From JAAYTL01 sp031460505 (GTDB lineage Bacteria > Bacillota > Clostridia > Tissierellales > Tissierellaceae), in the NCBI GenBank assembly GCA_031460505.1, contig JAVKTT010000006.1, positions 1 through 64,000 on the forward strand: DNA of 64,000 bases, read 5' to 3'. The notes below the pieces were generated by a model, which ran no database searches, was not told the origin of the DNA, and saw only the letters and a list, made by a program, of their open reading frames with translations. Shown in pieces: positions 26,609-34,907 of this stretch (position 1 is its first letter; every line of letters begins with the position of its first letter). The translations under genes and the position numbers were made by a program.

Positions 26609-27883
26609 CTAATCTCTATTGTTGTTAAATCTATTACAATAATGCTCAATATAATTTATAGCATTATCTGTCCCATTCTCTTTAGATAATGTATTTTTAA
26701 TTTCCTGAGCTTTTTGCTTTATTTCTGGTTTATCTAATTCTTTAAATACACTAATTAATTCTTCTGTTGTTACAGATGATTCCCTTAATGGTTTTAAAGA
26801 ATATCCTAACTTATATAGCCTATTTGCCCAAAAAGGTTGATCCACTGCAAAAGGTATTATTATTTGTGCTTTACCACTTTTTAATGCAGCTGCCACTGTT
26901 CCAACTCCACCATGATGAATTATTCCTTTTGCTAATGGAAATAGCAGGGTATGTGGTGCTGATTTAACGGTTAAGATATTATTTTCTTCTTTAAAATCAA
27001 TGCCACTATTTCCAACCAAAACAATTGCACAATTTCCTGTTTCTTTTAATGCTTTTACAAGTATTTCTTGAAATTTACCTGCTGACTTCAGCGGCATACT
27101 ACTAAACGATATTACAATGGGCTCTTTTCCAGATTTCAAAAATTCTACTACTTTTTGTTCAAGCACTTCATTTCCTGTATCAAGATAAAAGAACCCTGGT
27201 AAATACACTTTATCTTCCCAACTTTTCACGTCTTGAAATAAATATGGACTAATAGGATAAATAATAGGTATTTGATTGTCGTCAATTTTAAATGTATATT
27301 TACCGCTTTTCCTTTTTGGCAAATTTAATGTTTTTTCTCGAAAATCATTTACTTCTTTAATACTTGCACTTTCCGCCTTATACATTATCTTATATGTTAA
27401 CTTATTAAATGTTTTTCCTAAGTTTCTGGTAGGCGATATAGCTAAGTTTGGAAACTCCTCAATAGGATAAGTTATTGGTATCGGAGGCATGCTAATACAA
27501 GGAATCCTTAAAGCCTTTGCTATATCTGGCGCTCCGAAAACTTTTGGATGATAAATGATCACATCTGCACCTTGAGCACATTTATAAAATTGATCTAAAC
27601 TTTTTCTATATGCTGGATTCACTACTTCATTTAAATATCTCTTTGTCTTGAGGGGGTGTCTCATAGCACTGTTATAAACCATCTTACCTTCCTCTGTTTC
27701 AAGCATAGCCATTAAATCACTTTTAGTCTCTGCAAATTCTACACCATTTTCTTCAATTAAGTTTTTGAAACTTTTTCCTGTACAGATTACTGCACTATGC
27801 CCCTTTTCTATTGCCTTCTTAGCTAAGGCTATATATGGCTGTACATCTCCTCTTGTCCCTAATGTAAAAATTGCTAGTCTCAT
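26609..27883 (-). CDS. UGT/MGT-family glycosyltransferase
   Basis: A GT-B fold glycosyltransferase of 424 residues (family GT1 type). The N-terminus has TLGTRGDVQPYIALAKKA, typical of sterol and macrolide glycosyltransferases. The donor-binding region HHGGVGTVAAALKSGKAQII followed by PFAVDQPFWANRL (about 318-350) matches the UDP-sugar signature. The acceptor may be a lipid, sterol-like compound or antibiotic; this is not readable. AAGGAGGAG precedes the ATG. Confidence 0.88.
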   Translation of the reverse strand: MRLAIFTLGTRGDVQPYIALAKKAIEKGHSAVICTGKSFKNLIEENGVEFAETKSDLMAMLETEEGKMVYNSAMRHPLKTKRYLNEVVNPAYRKSLDQFYKCAQGADVIIYHPKVFGAPDIAKALRIPCISMPPIPITYPIEEFPNLAISPTRNLGKTFNKLTYKIMYKAESASIKEVNDFREKTLNLPKRKSGKYTFKIDDNQIPIIYPISPYLFQDVKSWEDKVYLPGFFYLDTGNEVLEQKVVEFLKSGKEPIVISFSSMPLKSAGKFQEILVKALKETGNCAIVLVGNSGIDFKEENNILTVKSAPHTLLFPLAKGIIHHGGVGTVAAALKSGKAQIIIPFAVDQPFWANRLYKLGYSLKPLRESSVTTEELISVFKELDKPEIKQKAQEIKNTLSKENGTDNAINYIEHYCNRFNNNRD

Positions 27884-28037
27884 AAAATCTCCTCCTTATA
27901 CGCCAAGATTTTTAATACTTTTTTGTTGCCAAATGTCCTAAATTAATTCAAACAAGATTTATCACCTTTTTATTTAATTCAATTTATTAGATATCAATGT
28001 TAACTAATCTACTATAAAAATTAGATAGTTGAAGCAA

Positions 28038-28748
28038 TCACTTAATCCTCAATAAAATTCCATCAAGTATTTCCTGAGTATCCTTAGCTTTATTCATATT
28101 AAATATTATAGTTCTCCCATCTGTTTCAAGAAATATATATGGAGGATATTGTGTGTTAACATGCAATTTTACTGAGCCCATCTCTTCTGTGCTGAAATAT
28201 CCTTTTAAATATGTTCCTAGAGCAGAACCATTAGTCCTCATTTTTACAGTAGGTAGCTCTTCTATTATCATAACTTCTTCGATAGAATCCCATGGATAGA
28301 TATCTCCGTACATGCCACCTATTTCTAGACCTTCTTCATGGAAAATTACTTTTGTAGGCTTCATTGAACTATACATCAGACCTGCCACAAAAATTGAAGT
28401 AACAACTAAAATAACAATACCAATTACAATTTGTTTAGAATTCACCTTATTTCTATCATACTTTTGAGCTTTAATTATTAAATAAATTGTTGAAATTATA
28501 GTAAATATAATTGCTCGGACTAAAGCTAATTTAAAACCTAATTTATGTAGTAGACCTGTTGCTATGTAAACACCTCCATTAGCATAGGAGTATAATCCCA
28601 TTAATCTCCCAAGTCCTTCAGCATCTACATTAGACTTTTTCTCCTTTGACATAGTGTTATATCCAGAGATTAGGAAATGCCATTTCAATATATGAACAGC
28701 AAACCCAATAGCAATAAAGGTAAAACCCATTATTAGATAAACCCACAT
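28038..28748 (-). CDS. DUF3784-like membrane protein with PH-like C-terminus
   Basis: A 236-residue membrane protein. The N-terminal part (about 1-110) has three or four hydrophobic helices and the HFLISGYNTMSKEKKSNVD segment typical of DUF3784. The C-terminal third (about 135-235) contains IYPWDSIEEVMIIEE, a pattern seen in bacterial PH-like domains. The inner ATG at 28748 is used because AGGAGGG lies before it. Function unknown. Confidence 0.75.
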   Translation of the reverse strand: MWVYLIMGFTFIAIGFAVHILKWHFLISGYNTMSKEKKSNVDAEGLGRLMGLYSYANGGVYIATGLLHKLGFKLALVRAIIFTIISTIYLIIKAQKYDRNKVNSKQIVIGIVILVVTSIFVAGLMYSSMKPTKVIFHEEGLEIGGMYGDIYPWDSIEEVMIIEELPTVKMRTNGSALGTYLKGYFSTEEMGSVKLHVNTQYPPYIFLETDGRTIIFNMNKAKDTQEILDGILLRIK

Positions 28749-28923
28749 AAAATCCCTCCTATATAATAGTTTAATAAATACCCTAGTTACTACTATATTG
28801 TTCTTCCTACCCATAATTATATATGAACAATTACAAAAAAACAGTCAGGACTATAATTAAATCCTAAGATAAGTCATTATTGCAATGTAAAATTTAAGGA
28901 TTAATAATGGTAAGGTGCAAATG

Positions 28924-28951
28924 AAAAAAGCACCTTCGGTTAGAAGATGCT
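28924..28951 (-). terminator. Terminator after the 4Fe-4S pseudogene
   Basis: On the minus strand AGCATCTTC pairs with GAAGGTGCT (one wobble) and is followed by six T. The stem starts at the stop codon of the pseudogene. Confidence 0.75.
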
Positions 28952-29695
28952 ATATTCTATATTTATTATCCACTTTTCTTTTATTTGACAACAATTTATC
29001 CAAATATATGGATTTAAACTGTTTACTAGCCATCACCTGCTTTAAAGGTGGCAATTTAAGAATAACTCCAAGTACTGCTGCCATAGCACGATGATTGGCA
29101 AATGCCTGGTTATCGAATATAAGATTTTGGAGGGTTCCTTTTTCAATTGCTTGTAGTACAAATCTATGGGTACTATTCACCGGAGTAATGACTTGGATCT
29201 CTCTTCGCACTAATTCAATGGCATTTTTAGGACAACTACGCACACATATGCCACAACCGAGGCATATCTCATCATCAACTTGAGCTATCTTACCATCTTT
29301 GTTGTCTTGCATGGAAATTGCTAATATAGGTATGTAATTTGTAGTAGCCACTGGTTGCATTGGGCTAAATTTTCTTGCTGCTTGCAAAGCTTCGCAACAA
29401 CAACCGCAGCAATTGCAAATGAATGCTGGAGCTTCACGAACATTTTCACCAATTTGCACCAGGTTAGCTGCATAAGAAAAGTTTCTGCTTTCCCTTCACT
29501 GGTATTCCAAATTCTTGCTGCTTTCTTTGCAGTAAATGGACGAACTGGCAATAACGCCACCCATTTAGCCTCGGTTTCCGTATATAGAACTTGTAAAATT
29601 TTATACAAGCTGTCCGATGGCGGAGCCCCTTGTGTAAACCAATTGATTCTTTCTTCTAAACTCTTATAGGCATCTTTACTTGTAATATGTCCCAT
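28950..29695 (-). pseudogene. Internally deleted, frameshifted 4Fe-4S protein
   Basis: The first frame (from 29695) matches the N-terminus of a roughly 450-480-residue clostridial 4Fe-4S protein (MGHITSKDAYKSLEERINWF; LPVRPFTAKKAARIW). After about 70 codons the frame shifts and resumes with IGENVREAPAFICNCCGCCC, which in intact members lies some 200 residues further on. The remaining C-terminus keeps one cluster motif CLGCGICVRSCPKN and the conserved NLIFDNQAFANHRAMAAVLG. The usual first ferredoxin motif before it is also missing. So at least one large deletion plus a frameshift. Confidence 0.8.
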
Positions 29696-29974
29696 GGATT
29701 CACCTTCCTAACATAAGTTTGAATAGACTTATTTGTTGCTCTAATTTCATCCTATTCTTTCCATCCAATTCCAAAGCTATCAAATAGTGCTTAATATCCA
29801 ATACATCATAGTATTATACCCTACCTTAATTTTTAATAGACCAAAATAATAAATGGACATGGTTAAACTTTTCCTCTTATTTTTATAAAGGAATAAGCTC
29901 CACCAGTTATTCAATAATAATAACTAAATCATGGGTAATACTATAATTGAAATATAAATTTAGGGAGGATTTTA

Positions 29975-30253
29975 ATGTCACTAATTAAAAATTTACAAAG
30001 TGCTATTGATAGAATAAGATCTCTTGAATGTCCAACAGGTGAGGTTGAAACACGTGTGGCTGGAATACTGGAAGATTATAAAGTTGCAAATAAGAATGAA
30101 CTAAATATATATAGAAATGAAGAATTAGATAGAGATGGTAATGAAGCTTATACTGCAACCTTTTCTAATATTCCAAATCAATCACTTGTAGTACTAGCAA
30201 AATCTGGTGTTGATGATTATGTGGCTACAGTTGTAGATGCTTATATTATGTAA
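29975..30253 (+). CDS. Small hypothetical protein
   Basis: A 92-residue acidic protein with a good GGGAGG before the ATG and normal codon use. No signal peptide, membrane helix or motif that I recognise. The N-terminal 50 residues look helical, the rest mixed. It stands alone on the plus strand; a weak hairpin (30261-30284) follows. Confidence 0.65.
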   Translation: MSLIKNLQSAIDRIRSLECPTGEVETRVAGILEDYKVANKNELNIYRNEELDRDGNEAYTATFSNIPNQSLVVLAKSGVDDYVATVVDAYIM

Positions 30254-30450
30254 TAAAACTTGGGAGGTCATTTAGACTTCCCTTACTTATGGTGTTTACC
30301 GAGCTATTACCTGATATCCCTGCTTACAATTTAAAGTGTTAATTTAGGCTTCTTTTATTCTAGAAGATTTAATTTCTATAATACTCTAAAGCCATAATTC
30401 ACCTAATCAAAAGTTTTAGCTAATAGGCATATATTTATTTTCCTTCATAG

Positions 30451-31041
30451 TTAACTCTCCTTATTCAGAGATTTTTTCACTATTTCTTTCAAAACCAACA
30501 AAACATCACTTTCAAACCATGGGTTTCGTTTAAACCACCCAATGTTTAATGGCGAAGGATGAACCAAAGGTAAATATTCTGGTAGATAGTTTTTGAAGTT
30601 CCTTACTGTTTCAGTTAAGTTTTTCTCCATTCTATTACCTAGATAGTATTTTTGAGCGTAATTTCCAATGAGAAGTACAGTAACTATATTTGGCATTTCT
30701 TCTAATAACAGCGGATGCCATTTTTCTGCGAATCCTTTTCTTGGAGGCAAATCTCCATGTTTAGCTTTACCTGGGTAATAGAAATCCATAGGTAACTGAG
30801 CTATACGGTCAGTCTCATAAAATTCTTCCCGTGTAACTCCCATCCATTCTCGTAGACGATCACCACTTAAATCATTCCAAAATAACTGAGTTTCTTCTGC
30901 TTTTCGGCCTGGCGCTTGCCCAACTATGGCAATACGAGCATCTTTAGATGCTTTGAATAAAGGTGAGATTCCCTTTCTTGTATAGGAATCATTCATTGTA
31001 TCAGCCATTATTTCTTGTTTAATATCTTCAAATATTGTCAT
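30451..31041 (-). CDS. Uracil-DNA glycosylase superfamily protein
   Basis: A 196-residue protein of the UDG superfamily. Motif A is GQAPGRKAEE (about 41-50) and motif B HPSPLN (about 161-166). These match the group of small uracil-DNA-glycosylase-like proteins acting on or binding damaged bases. No iron-sulfur cysteines are present, so it is not a family 4 enzyme. AAAGGAAAG precedes the ATG. Confidence 0.85.
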   Translation of the reverse strand: MTIFEDIKQEIMADTMNDSYTRKGISPLFKASKDARIAIVGQAPGRKAEETQLFWNDLSGDRLREWMGVTREEFYETDRIAQLPMDFYYPGKAKHGDLPPRKGFAEKWHPLLLEEMPNIVTVLLIGNYAQKYYLGNRMEKNLTETVRNFKNYLPEYLPLVHPSPLNIGWFKRNPWFESDVLLVLKEIVKKSLNKES

Positions 31042-31078
31042 ATTAACACTTTCCTTTAATTACTCATCTCTATTCAAC

Positions 31079-31138
31079 CTATTCCTTCTCTATTAAAGCT
31101 ACTGTCTCAATATGCCTTGTGGTGACAATAAAGATGTC
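31079..31138 (-). pseudogene. C-terminal scrap of an RlmD/TrmA-type methyltransferase
   Basis: Nineteen codons read DIFIVTTRHIETVALIEKE and then stop. This parallels the end of the intact gene at 34908-36257 (DMFPHSAHVETVCLIEKL). No other part of such a gene is found nearby. It is a remnant of a second, lost paralogue or of a local duplication. Confidence 0.6.
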
Positions 31139-31503
31139 GTAAAGACTATTTATTCCTTGTAGAAGAATTATCTTCTGAAAAGCAGATTATATAACCCATA
31201 TCCCTTTATTATACTTATTTAACAAATTTCAATACTTAAATTCACTAATATAAATTAATACATATTATCTTTTACATTAAAGGATTAACCTTTTAGATTA
31301 TATTTCAAAAATTTATATAAATATGTAATTCTACTTATCTGTCTCGTGTGTAGATAAAATAATTTGTTTGGAAAATCATTTCTTAAGACTTCTATAAATG
31401 AGGCTACATTAACATCATCCATAGTCTGTACTGGATTATCCCTTTGCTCATCTATTTTCTTAATATATCATTTTAATCATACCCAATTATTACAAAAATC
31501 ATT

Positions 31504-31543
31504 AAAAAATAAAGTAGGCAAAGCAAATTGCTTTACCTACTTT
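31504..31543 (-). terminator. Terminator of the SigI-linked operon
   Basis: AAAGTAGGCAAAGC (31511-31524) pairs with GCTTTACCTACTTT (31530-31543) with one mismatch; on the minus strand a T-rich tail follows. Confidence 0.85.
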
Positions 31544-31565
31544 AACTAAATTTTTATATACATTA

Positions 31566-32789
31566 TTATTTTGCTACAATAGATATAACTTCGCTATCCA
31601 TCACATGAATAATAAAATCTTTACCTACTTCAATTTTAATAATATTTAAGTCTTTTTTAACAGAAAACACTTTCTCTTCATTTCCTATTCGAATCGTGAT
31701 AGTAGGTTTACTTCCAACATCTTTTGATATAATTCTACCTTCAAAAAACTGAATTAAATCATTGATGATAATTTCAATAACTTCTCCATATTGGATAGTT
31801 AACTGAACATTCATATTAGCTGCAATATCTTTTAAGGTTTTTCGATTTCCGTTAATTTTTACAACGACATTCTCATCTATTTTAAATAAAGTTTCCTTAT
31901 TACCTTGTGTAAAGACTATTTCATTTTTATCTACATTAATAGCTTTAACAACACCTTTTTGGTTTTCTATAGATAATGATTTGGCCTCTATACTAGATAT
32001 ATTTTGATCTTTTACATAAGCCTCTAAATTCATACCAACCAATAGATCTGAAAAATACTTTATCTTCCCATCTATTTTTATAGTTGTATTGCTTTGAACT
32101 TTATATAGAGTTACCTTTGTACCTTCCTGAAGTACAAATTCCCTACTATTATAATCAATTGATATTATAGTTCCCTTTATTTCTTTTTGTGCATCTTTAC
32201 TTGCCTCAATTAATTTTACCCTATCCCCTTCTATAGTTAGCTTTAACTCCATACCAGAAGTTAAACTATTAATATTTCTTTTAACACCATTAATGCGTAC
32301 AATAACATCAGATCTTAATTTATAACTATCTAATTTATTGTTCTCATAAATAATATAAATTATATTTTCCCCATTATTTACTTGTGAAAATATTCCTTCT
32401 ACAGTATATACAGTTTCCTTTTCCCTTGTAGCTTTAAGTTCTATAATAGTATTGTTTTTGTCTAGTTTCATAATAACATCATCATTTTTCTTAATGTCTT
32501 TAAGCTTAGCTGACTTATTATTTAACTCTATCCTTGCTTCATCAGAAACAAGTAGAGTAAGTATTGCTGTTCCATCTTCTATAACTATTCTACTCTGCCC
32601 TAAAATTATATCCTTTATAGTTGTATTATACTCTTTTTTATCTTTTTCTTGTTGGATAAATCTCTTTTGGATTCCAGGTGGCATACCACCCTTTTTAGCT
32701 AATCCTGGTGGTGTAAATGCACTTGCATTAGAGCTTAACAATATAATCACTAAAAACAAAGTAGTTAAACTAGTTAAATATTTTTTCAT
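31566..32789 (-). CDS. Secreted protein with five ~73-residue repeats
   Basis: A 407-residue exported protein. A signal peptide (about 1-24, ending SNASA) is followed by PPGLAKKGGMPPGIQKRF. Then come five repeats of roughly 73 residues (starting near 45, 113, 186, 258 and 331), each with a V/I-x-I-N-G-x-x-K core followed by a hydrophobic strand. The pattern is like DUF5666-type beta-barrel repeats. GGGAGG precedes the ATG. It lies downstream of rsgI behind a separate SigI-like promoter, so it is a candidate SigI-regulated envelope protein; binding to polysaccharide is only inference. Confidence 0.8.
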   Translation of the reverse strand: MKKYLTSLTTLFLVIILLSSNASAFTPPGLAKKGGMPPGIQKRFIQQEKDKKEYNTTIKDIILGQSRIVIEDGTAILTLLVSDEARIELNNKSAKLKDIKKNDDVIMKLDKNNTIIELKATREKETVYTVEGIFSQVNNGENIIYIIYENNKLDSYKLRSDVIVRINGVKRNINSLTSGMELKLTIEGDRVKLIEASKDAQKEIKGTIISIDYNSREFVLQEGTKVTLYKVQSNTTIKIDGKIKYFSDLLVGMNLEAYVKDQNISSIEAKSLSIENQKGVVKAINVDKNEIVFTQGNKETLFKIDENVVVKINGNRKTLKDIAANMNVQLTIQYGEVIEIIINDLIQFFEGRIISKDVGSKPTITIRIGNEEKVFSVKKDLNIIKIEVGKDFIIHVMDSEVISIVAK

Positions 32790-32823
32790 CTAATATACCT
32801 CCCATTACTTTTATTATTATATT

Positions 32824-32851
32824 ATTACGGCTACTTAAATTTTTTAGGGGT
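32824..32851 (-). promoter_or_regulatory. Candidate SigI promoter for the repeat protein
   Basis: ACCCC (32851-32847), 17 bases, then CGTAAT (32829-32824). The C-rich -35 and CG-containing -10 fit the known SigI promoter style. It shares the stretch TAAAAAATnTAA and CGTAATA with the region upstream of sigI (34645-34672). Confidence 0.5.
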
Positions 32852-32918
32852 ACATCAGAGATATCAAAAAATATTTTTTTATTTAATCATTTTTTCTATC
32901 TTTAATTTTTTCATTGTA

Positions 32919-33890
32919 TTACTTCGAGGGGTTATTAAATTTGTTATTCCCTGGGTGTTCCTCAAATACAGGATGACTTTTTTTATTCTGTATTTTATCT
33001 TTATTATCTTTGTCCTTACTGTCTTTGTCCTTATCCCTTTCTTTATCTTTTTCTTTACCTTTTTCATCCTTAACATTCTTTTTATCCTTGTCAGAATTAT
33101 TGCTATTTCCAGGATGTTCTTCAAATACTGGATGTTCTTTACCAATCTTCTCTATAAGTTCCTTTACCTTTTCTTCCTTTATTTCTTCTTTACTAATTTG
33201 CCCATCCTTATTATTATCTTTATTATTTTCATAGACTTCCATCCTACCTACTGAAACATGTTCTATTCTTGCTTTTTTCAATGTCTCTTTATTTGACTCT
33301 ACCGTAACAACTTCAATATGTTGATTCTCTTCACTTGACATATTTTCTATCTTTTCTTTTCCTTCCACTAATAAGTGTTCTAAAGCATCAGTATCTTTTT
33401 CATTGTTGCTTAGCCCTACAACTGCTAATAGTATATAATTTTCTTCATTTTCTTTAATATAGCCCTCTGTCTTTGCTGTTTGTACAAGTTCATCTAATGC
33501 ATTAGTTAATATTTGACCTTTTAATTTTTTAAGTGGTAGATTTAAAGCATCCTTATTAAGAGGCGTTGCATTTATTACACGATGATTTTTATTAACCTTT
33601 ATTTCTACACTTGGATTTATATCAATTGATACTATAGCCACTGCTCTATAATTTATGTCCCAAACTTGTATGCCATAAATAGAAGTAATGACTAGCAAAA
33701 TTATAGCTACTATCTTTGAAATACTATTAATACTTGTATTTGATTTTCTTATAATATCTCTTTCTTCAAAATATACTTCCATACCTTCTTCCAAGCCAAC
33801 ACTCTTTTTAATTCTTTTAAATGTGCAGTCTTCAGTAATTACAACTATACTATCACTACAAACTTCCACAATATTACCTCGATAAATCAT
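32919..33890 (-). CDS. rsgI: Anti-sigma-I factor RsgI
   Basis: A single-pass membrane anti-sigma factor of 323 residues. The cytoplasmic N-terminal RsgI domain (about 1-55) starts MIYRGNIVEVCSDSIVVIT; TM at about 57-75; then the conserved extracytoplasmic domain with VSIDINPSVEIKVNKNHRVI. The C-terminal part is low-complexity K/D/E-rich (about 265-305) and is flanked by two exact copies of HPVFEEHPGN. There is no carbohydrate-binding module as in cellulolytic species. It begins 4 bases after the sigI stop with GGGGG, so it is co-translated with its sigma factor. Confidence 0.92.
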   Translation of the reverse strand: MIYRGNIVEVCSDSIVVITEDCTFKRIKKSVGLEEGMEVYFEERDIIRKSNTSINSISKIVAIILLVITSIYGIQVWDINYRAVAIVSIDINPSVEIKVNKNHRVINATPLNKDALNLPLKKLKGQILTNALDELVQTAKTEGYIKENEENYILLAVVGLSNNEKDTDALEHLLVEGKEKIENMSSEENQHIEVVTVESNKETLKKARIEHVSVGRMEVYENNKDNNKDGQISKEEIKEEKVKELIEKIGKEHPVFEEHPGNSNNSDKDKKNVKDEKGKEKDKERDKDKDSKDKDNKDKIQNKKSHPVFEEHPGNNKFNNPSK

Positions 33891-33894
33891 TTAA

Positions 33895-34623
33895 TTACCC
33901 CCTTTCATTGCTGGAAATATAAGCCTTTAATGTGTCCAGATTACTATTCAAAATCAATATAATTGCTATAATGAATTTTCTACTTCTTTGGACTGTCTTT
34001 CTTGACACATTTAAGTCTCGTATTATCTCATTTGTAGGAAGATTTCCTGTGCTTAGAAATCTATCACAAAGCCTTCTATCTTCAAAAACATGCTTTCCTA
34101 TTTTAATAGCTGTTTGTCTAGTATCCTGATGCTTAGGTGATTCATTAATTAAATCATCAAGAGAAACACCAAAGTCTTTCATACTGTGTACTAGAGATGC
34201 AAGATCTAGTTTAGTCTCTATTCCTGCCTCAAAGCCTTCTACTATCATTACATCTTTTGCATAATAGTCCTCATCATCTTCTCTTTGAAGCTGGCTTATA
34301 AAAACTTCTTCTGATCTTCTAGATTCTTTTCTAAGTTGATCTATTAATCGACTTTTTATTACCACGGAAGCAAAAGTTAAAAAATTACCTCTTTCTTCAT
34401 CATACTTATCTATCGCTTCATTAAATGCAATAAGCCCAATACTAAAATAGTCATCATTTTCTACTTGTACATATGACCCTAGTTGATTTACAAGTACTTT
34501 ATTTATAAATGGAATATATTCTTGTATAAGATTATTTTTATCATCTTCGTCACCTTTTTGTATGTCTTTTACCCTTTCTTCTAAAGTTTTTTTCCAATTA
34601 AAGATATTGAGAAGTTTAGTCAC
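33895..34623 (-). CDS. sigI: RNA polymerase sigma factor SigI
   Basis: A 242-residue alternative sigma factor of the SigI family. Region 2 is seen as YFSIGLIAFNEAIDKYDEER and GNFLTFASVVIKSRLIDQLR; the C-terminal helix-turn-helix includes LPTNEIIRDLNVSRKTVQRS. It uses a GTG start behind AGGAGGGGG. Paired with RsgI, which holds it at the membrane until a signal arrives. In Bacillus it serves heat stress, in Clostridium thermocellum polysaccharide sensing; the signal here is unknown. Confidence 0.93.
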   Translation of the reverse strand: MTKLLNIFNWKKTLEERVKDIQKGDEDDKNNLIQEYIPFINKVLVNQLGSYVQVENDDYFSIGLIAFNEAIDKYDEERGNFLTFASVVIKSRLIDQLRKESRRSEEVFISQLQREDDEDYYAKDVMIVEGFEAGIETKLDLASLVHSMKDFGVSLDDLINESPKHQDTRQTAIKIGKHVFEDRRLCDRFLSTGNLPTNEIIRDLNVSRKTVQRSRKFIIAIILILNSNLDTLKAYISSNERG

Positions 34624-34644
34624 CCAAACACCCCCTCCTTATAT

Positions 34645-34672
34645 ATTACGATAGATTACATTTTTTAAAGGC
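34645..34672 (-). promoter_or_regulatory. Candidate autoregulatory promoter of sigI
   Basis: GCCTT (34672-34668), 17 bases, then CGTAAT (34650-34645). The spacer shares TAAAAAATnTAA with the box before the secreted repeat protein. The -35 is weaker than the C-rich consensus, so this is tentative. Confidence 0.4.
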
Positions 34673-34811
34673 TATAAAAGGTAAAATAAAAATTATTACA
34701 CTAATTAACATACACCTAATGACAAATAACCTATTATAATAAGAAAATTCACTTTATTTCATTATATATTATACTTATGATTAATTCATTATGTTTCTTC
34801 AATTAATTACC

Positions 34812-34858
34812 AAAAAAACGCCAGTTAGGATTATTACATCAAATCCCAACTGGCTTTT
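34812..34858 (-). terminator. Terminator after the RlmD-like gene
   Basis: GCCAGTTAGGATT (34820-34832) pairs with AATCCCAACTGGC (34842-34854) with one mismatch; read on the minus strand it is followed by a T-rich run. It separates this gene from sigI. Confidence 0.9.
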
Positions 34859-34907
34859 ATATTAATCTTTTTATTCAATCCTTAAACCAATTATTTAAGG
34901 TCAAATT

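Larger units (their letters stand above)
31042..31565. other. 524-base gap: gene scraps and a terminator
   Basis: Holds the 3' scrap of an rRNA methyltransferase (31079-31138) and, near 31380-31450 on the minus strand, about 40 open codons reading KKIDEQRDNPVQTMDDVNVA that I cannot assign. A strong hairpin at 31504-31543 ends the next operon. Otherwise A/T-rich with nothing recognised. Confidence 0.5.

Noticed and set aside
26464..26649. Small membrane-like frame between the glycosyltransferase and the next gene
   Set aside because: It starts inside the glycosyltransferase gene, has no ribosome site and no recognisable sequence.
31364..31549. A 61-codon plus-strand frame
   Set aside because: No ribosome site, low-complexity residues, and it overlaps the terminator of the opposite operon.
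31566..32789. Cell-surface hydrolase or carbohydrate-binding protein call for the SigI-linked secreted protein
   Set aside because: No catalytic or binding motif is visible; only the repeat structure and the signal peptide can be supported.
33010..33254. Hydrophobic plus-strand frames opposite rsgI
   Set aside because: They are the complement of the Lys/Asp/Glu-rich tail of RsgI, which automatically reads as Leu/Phe/Ser-rich sequence.
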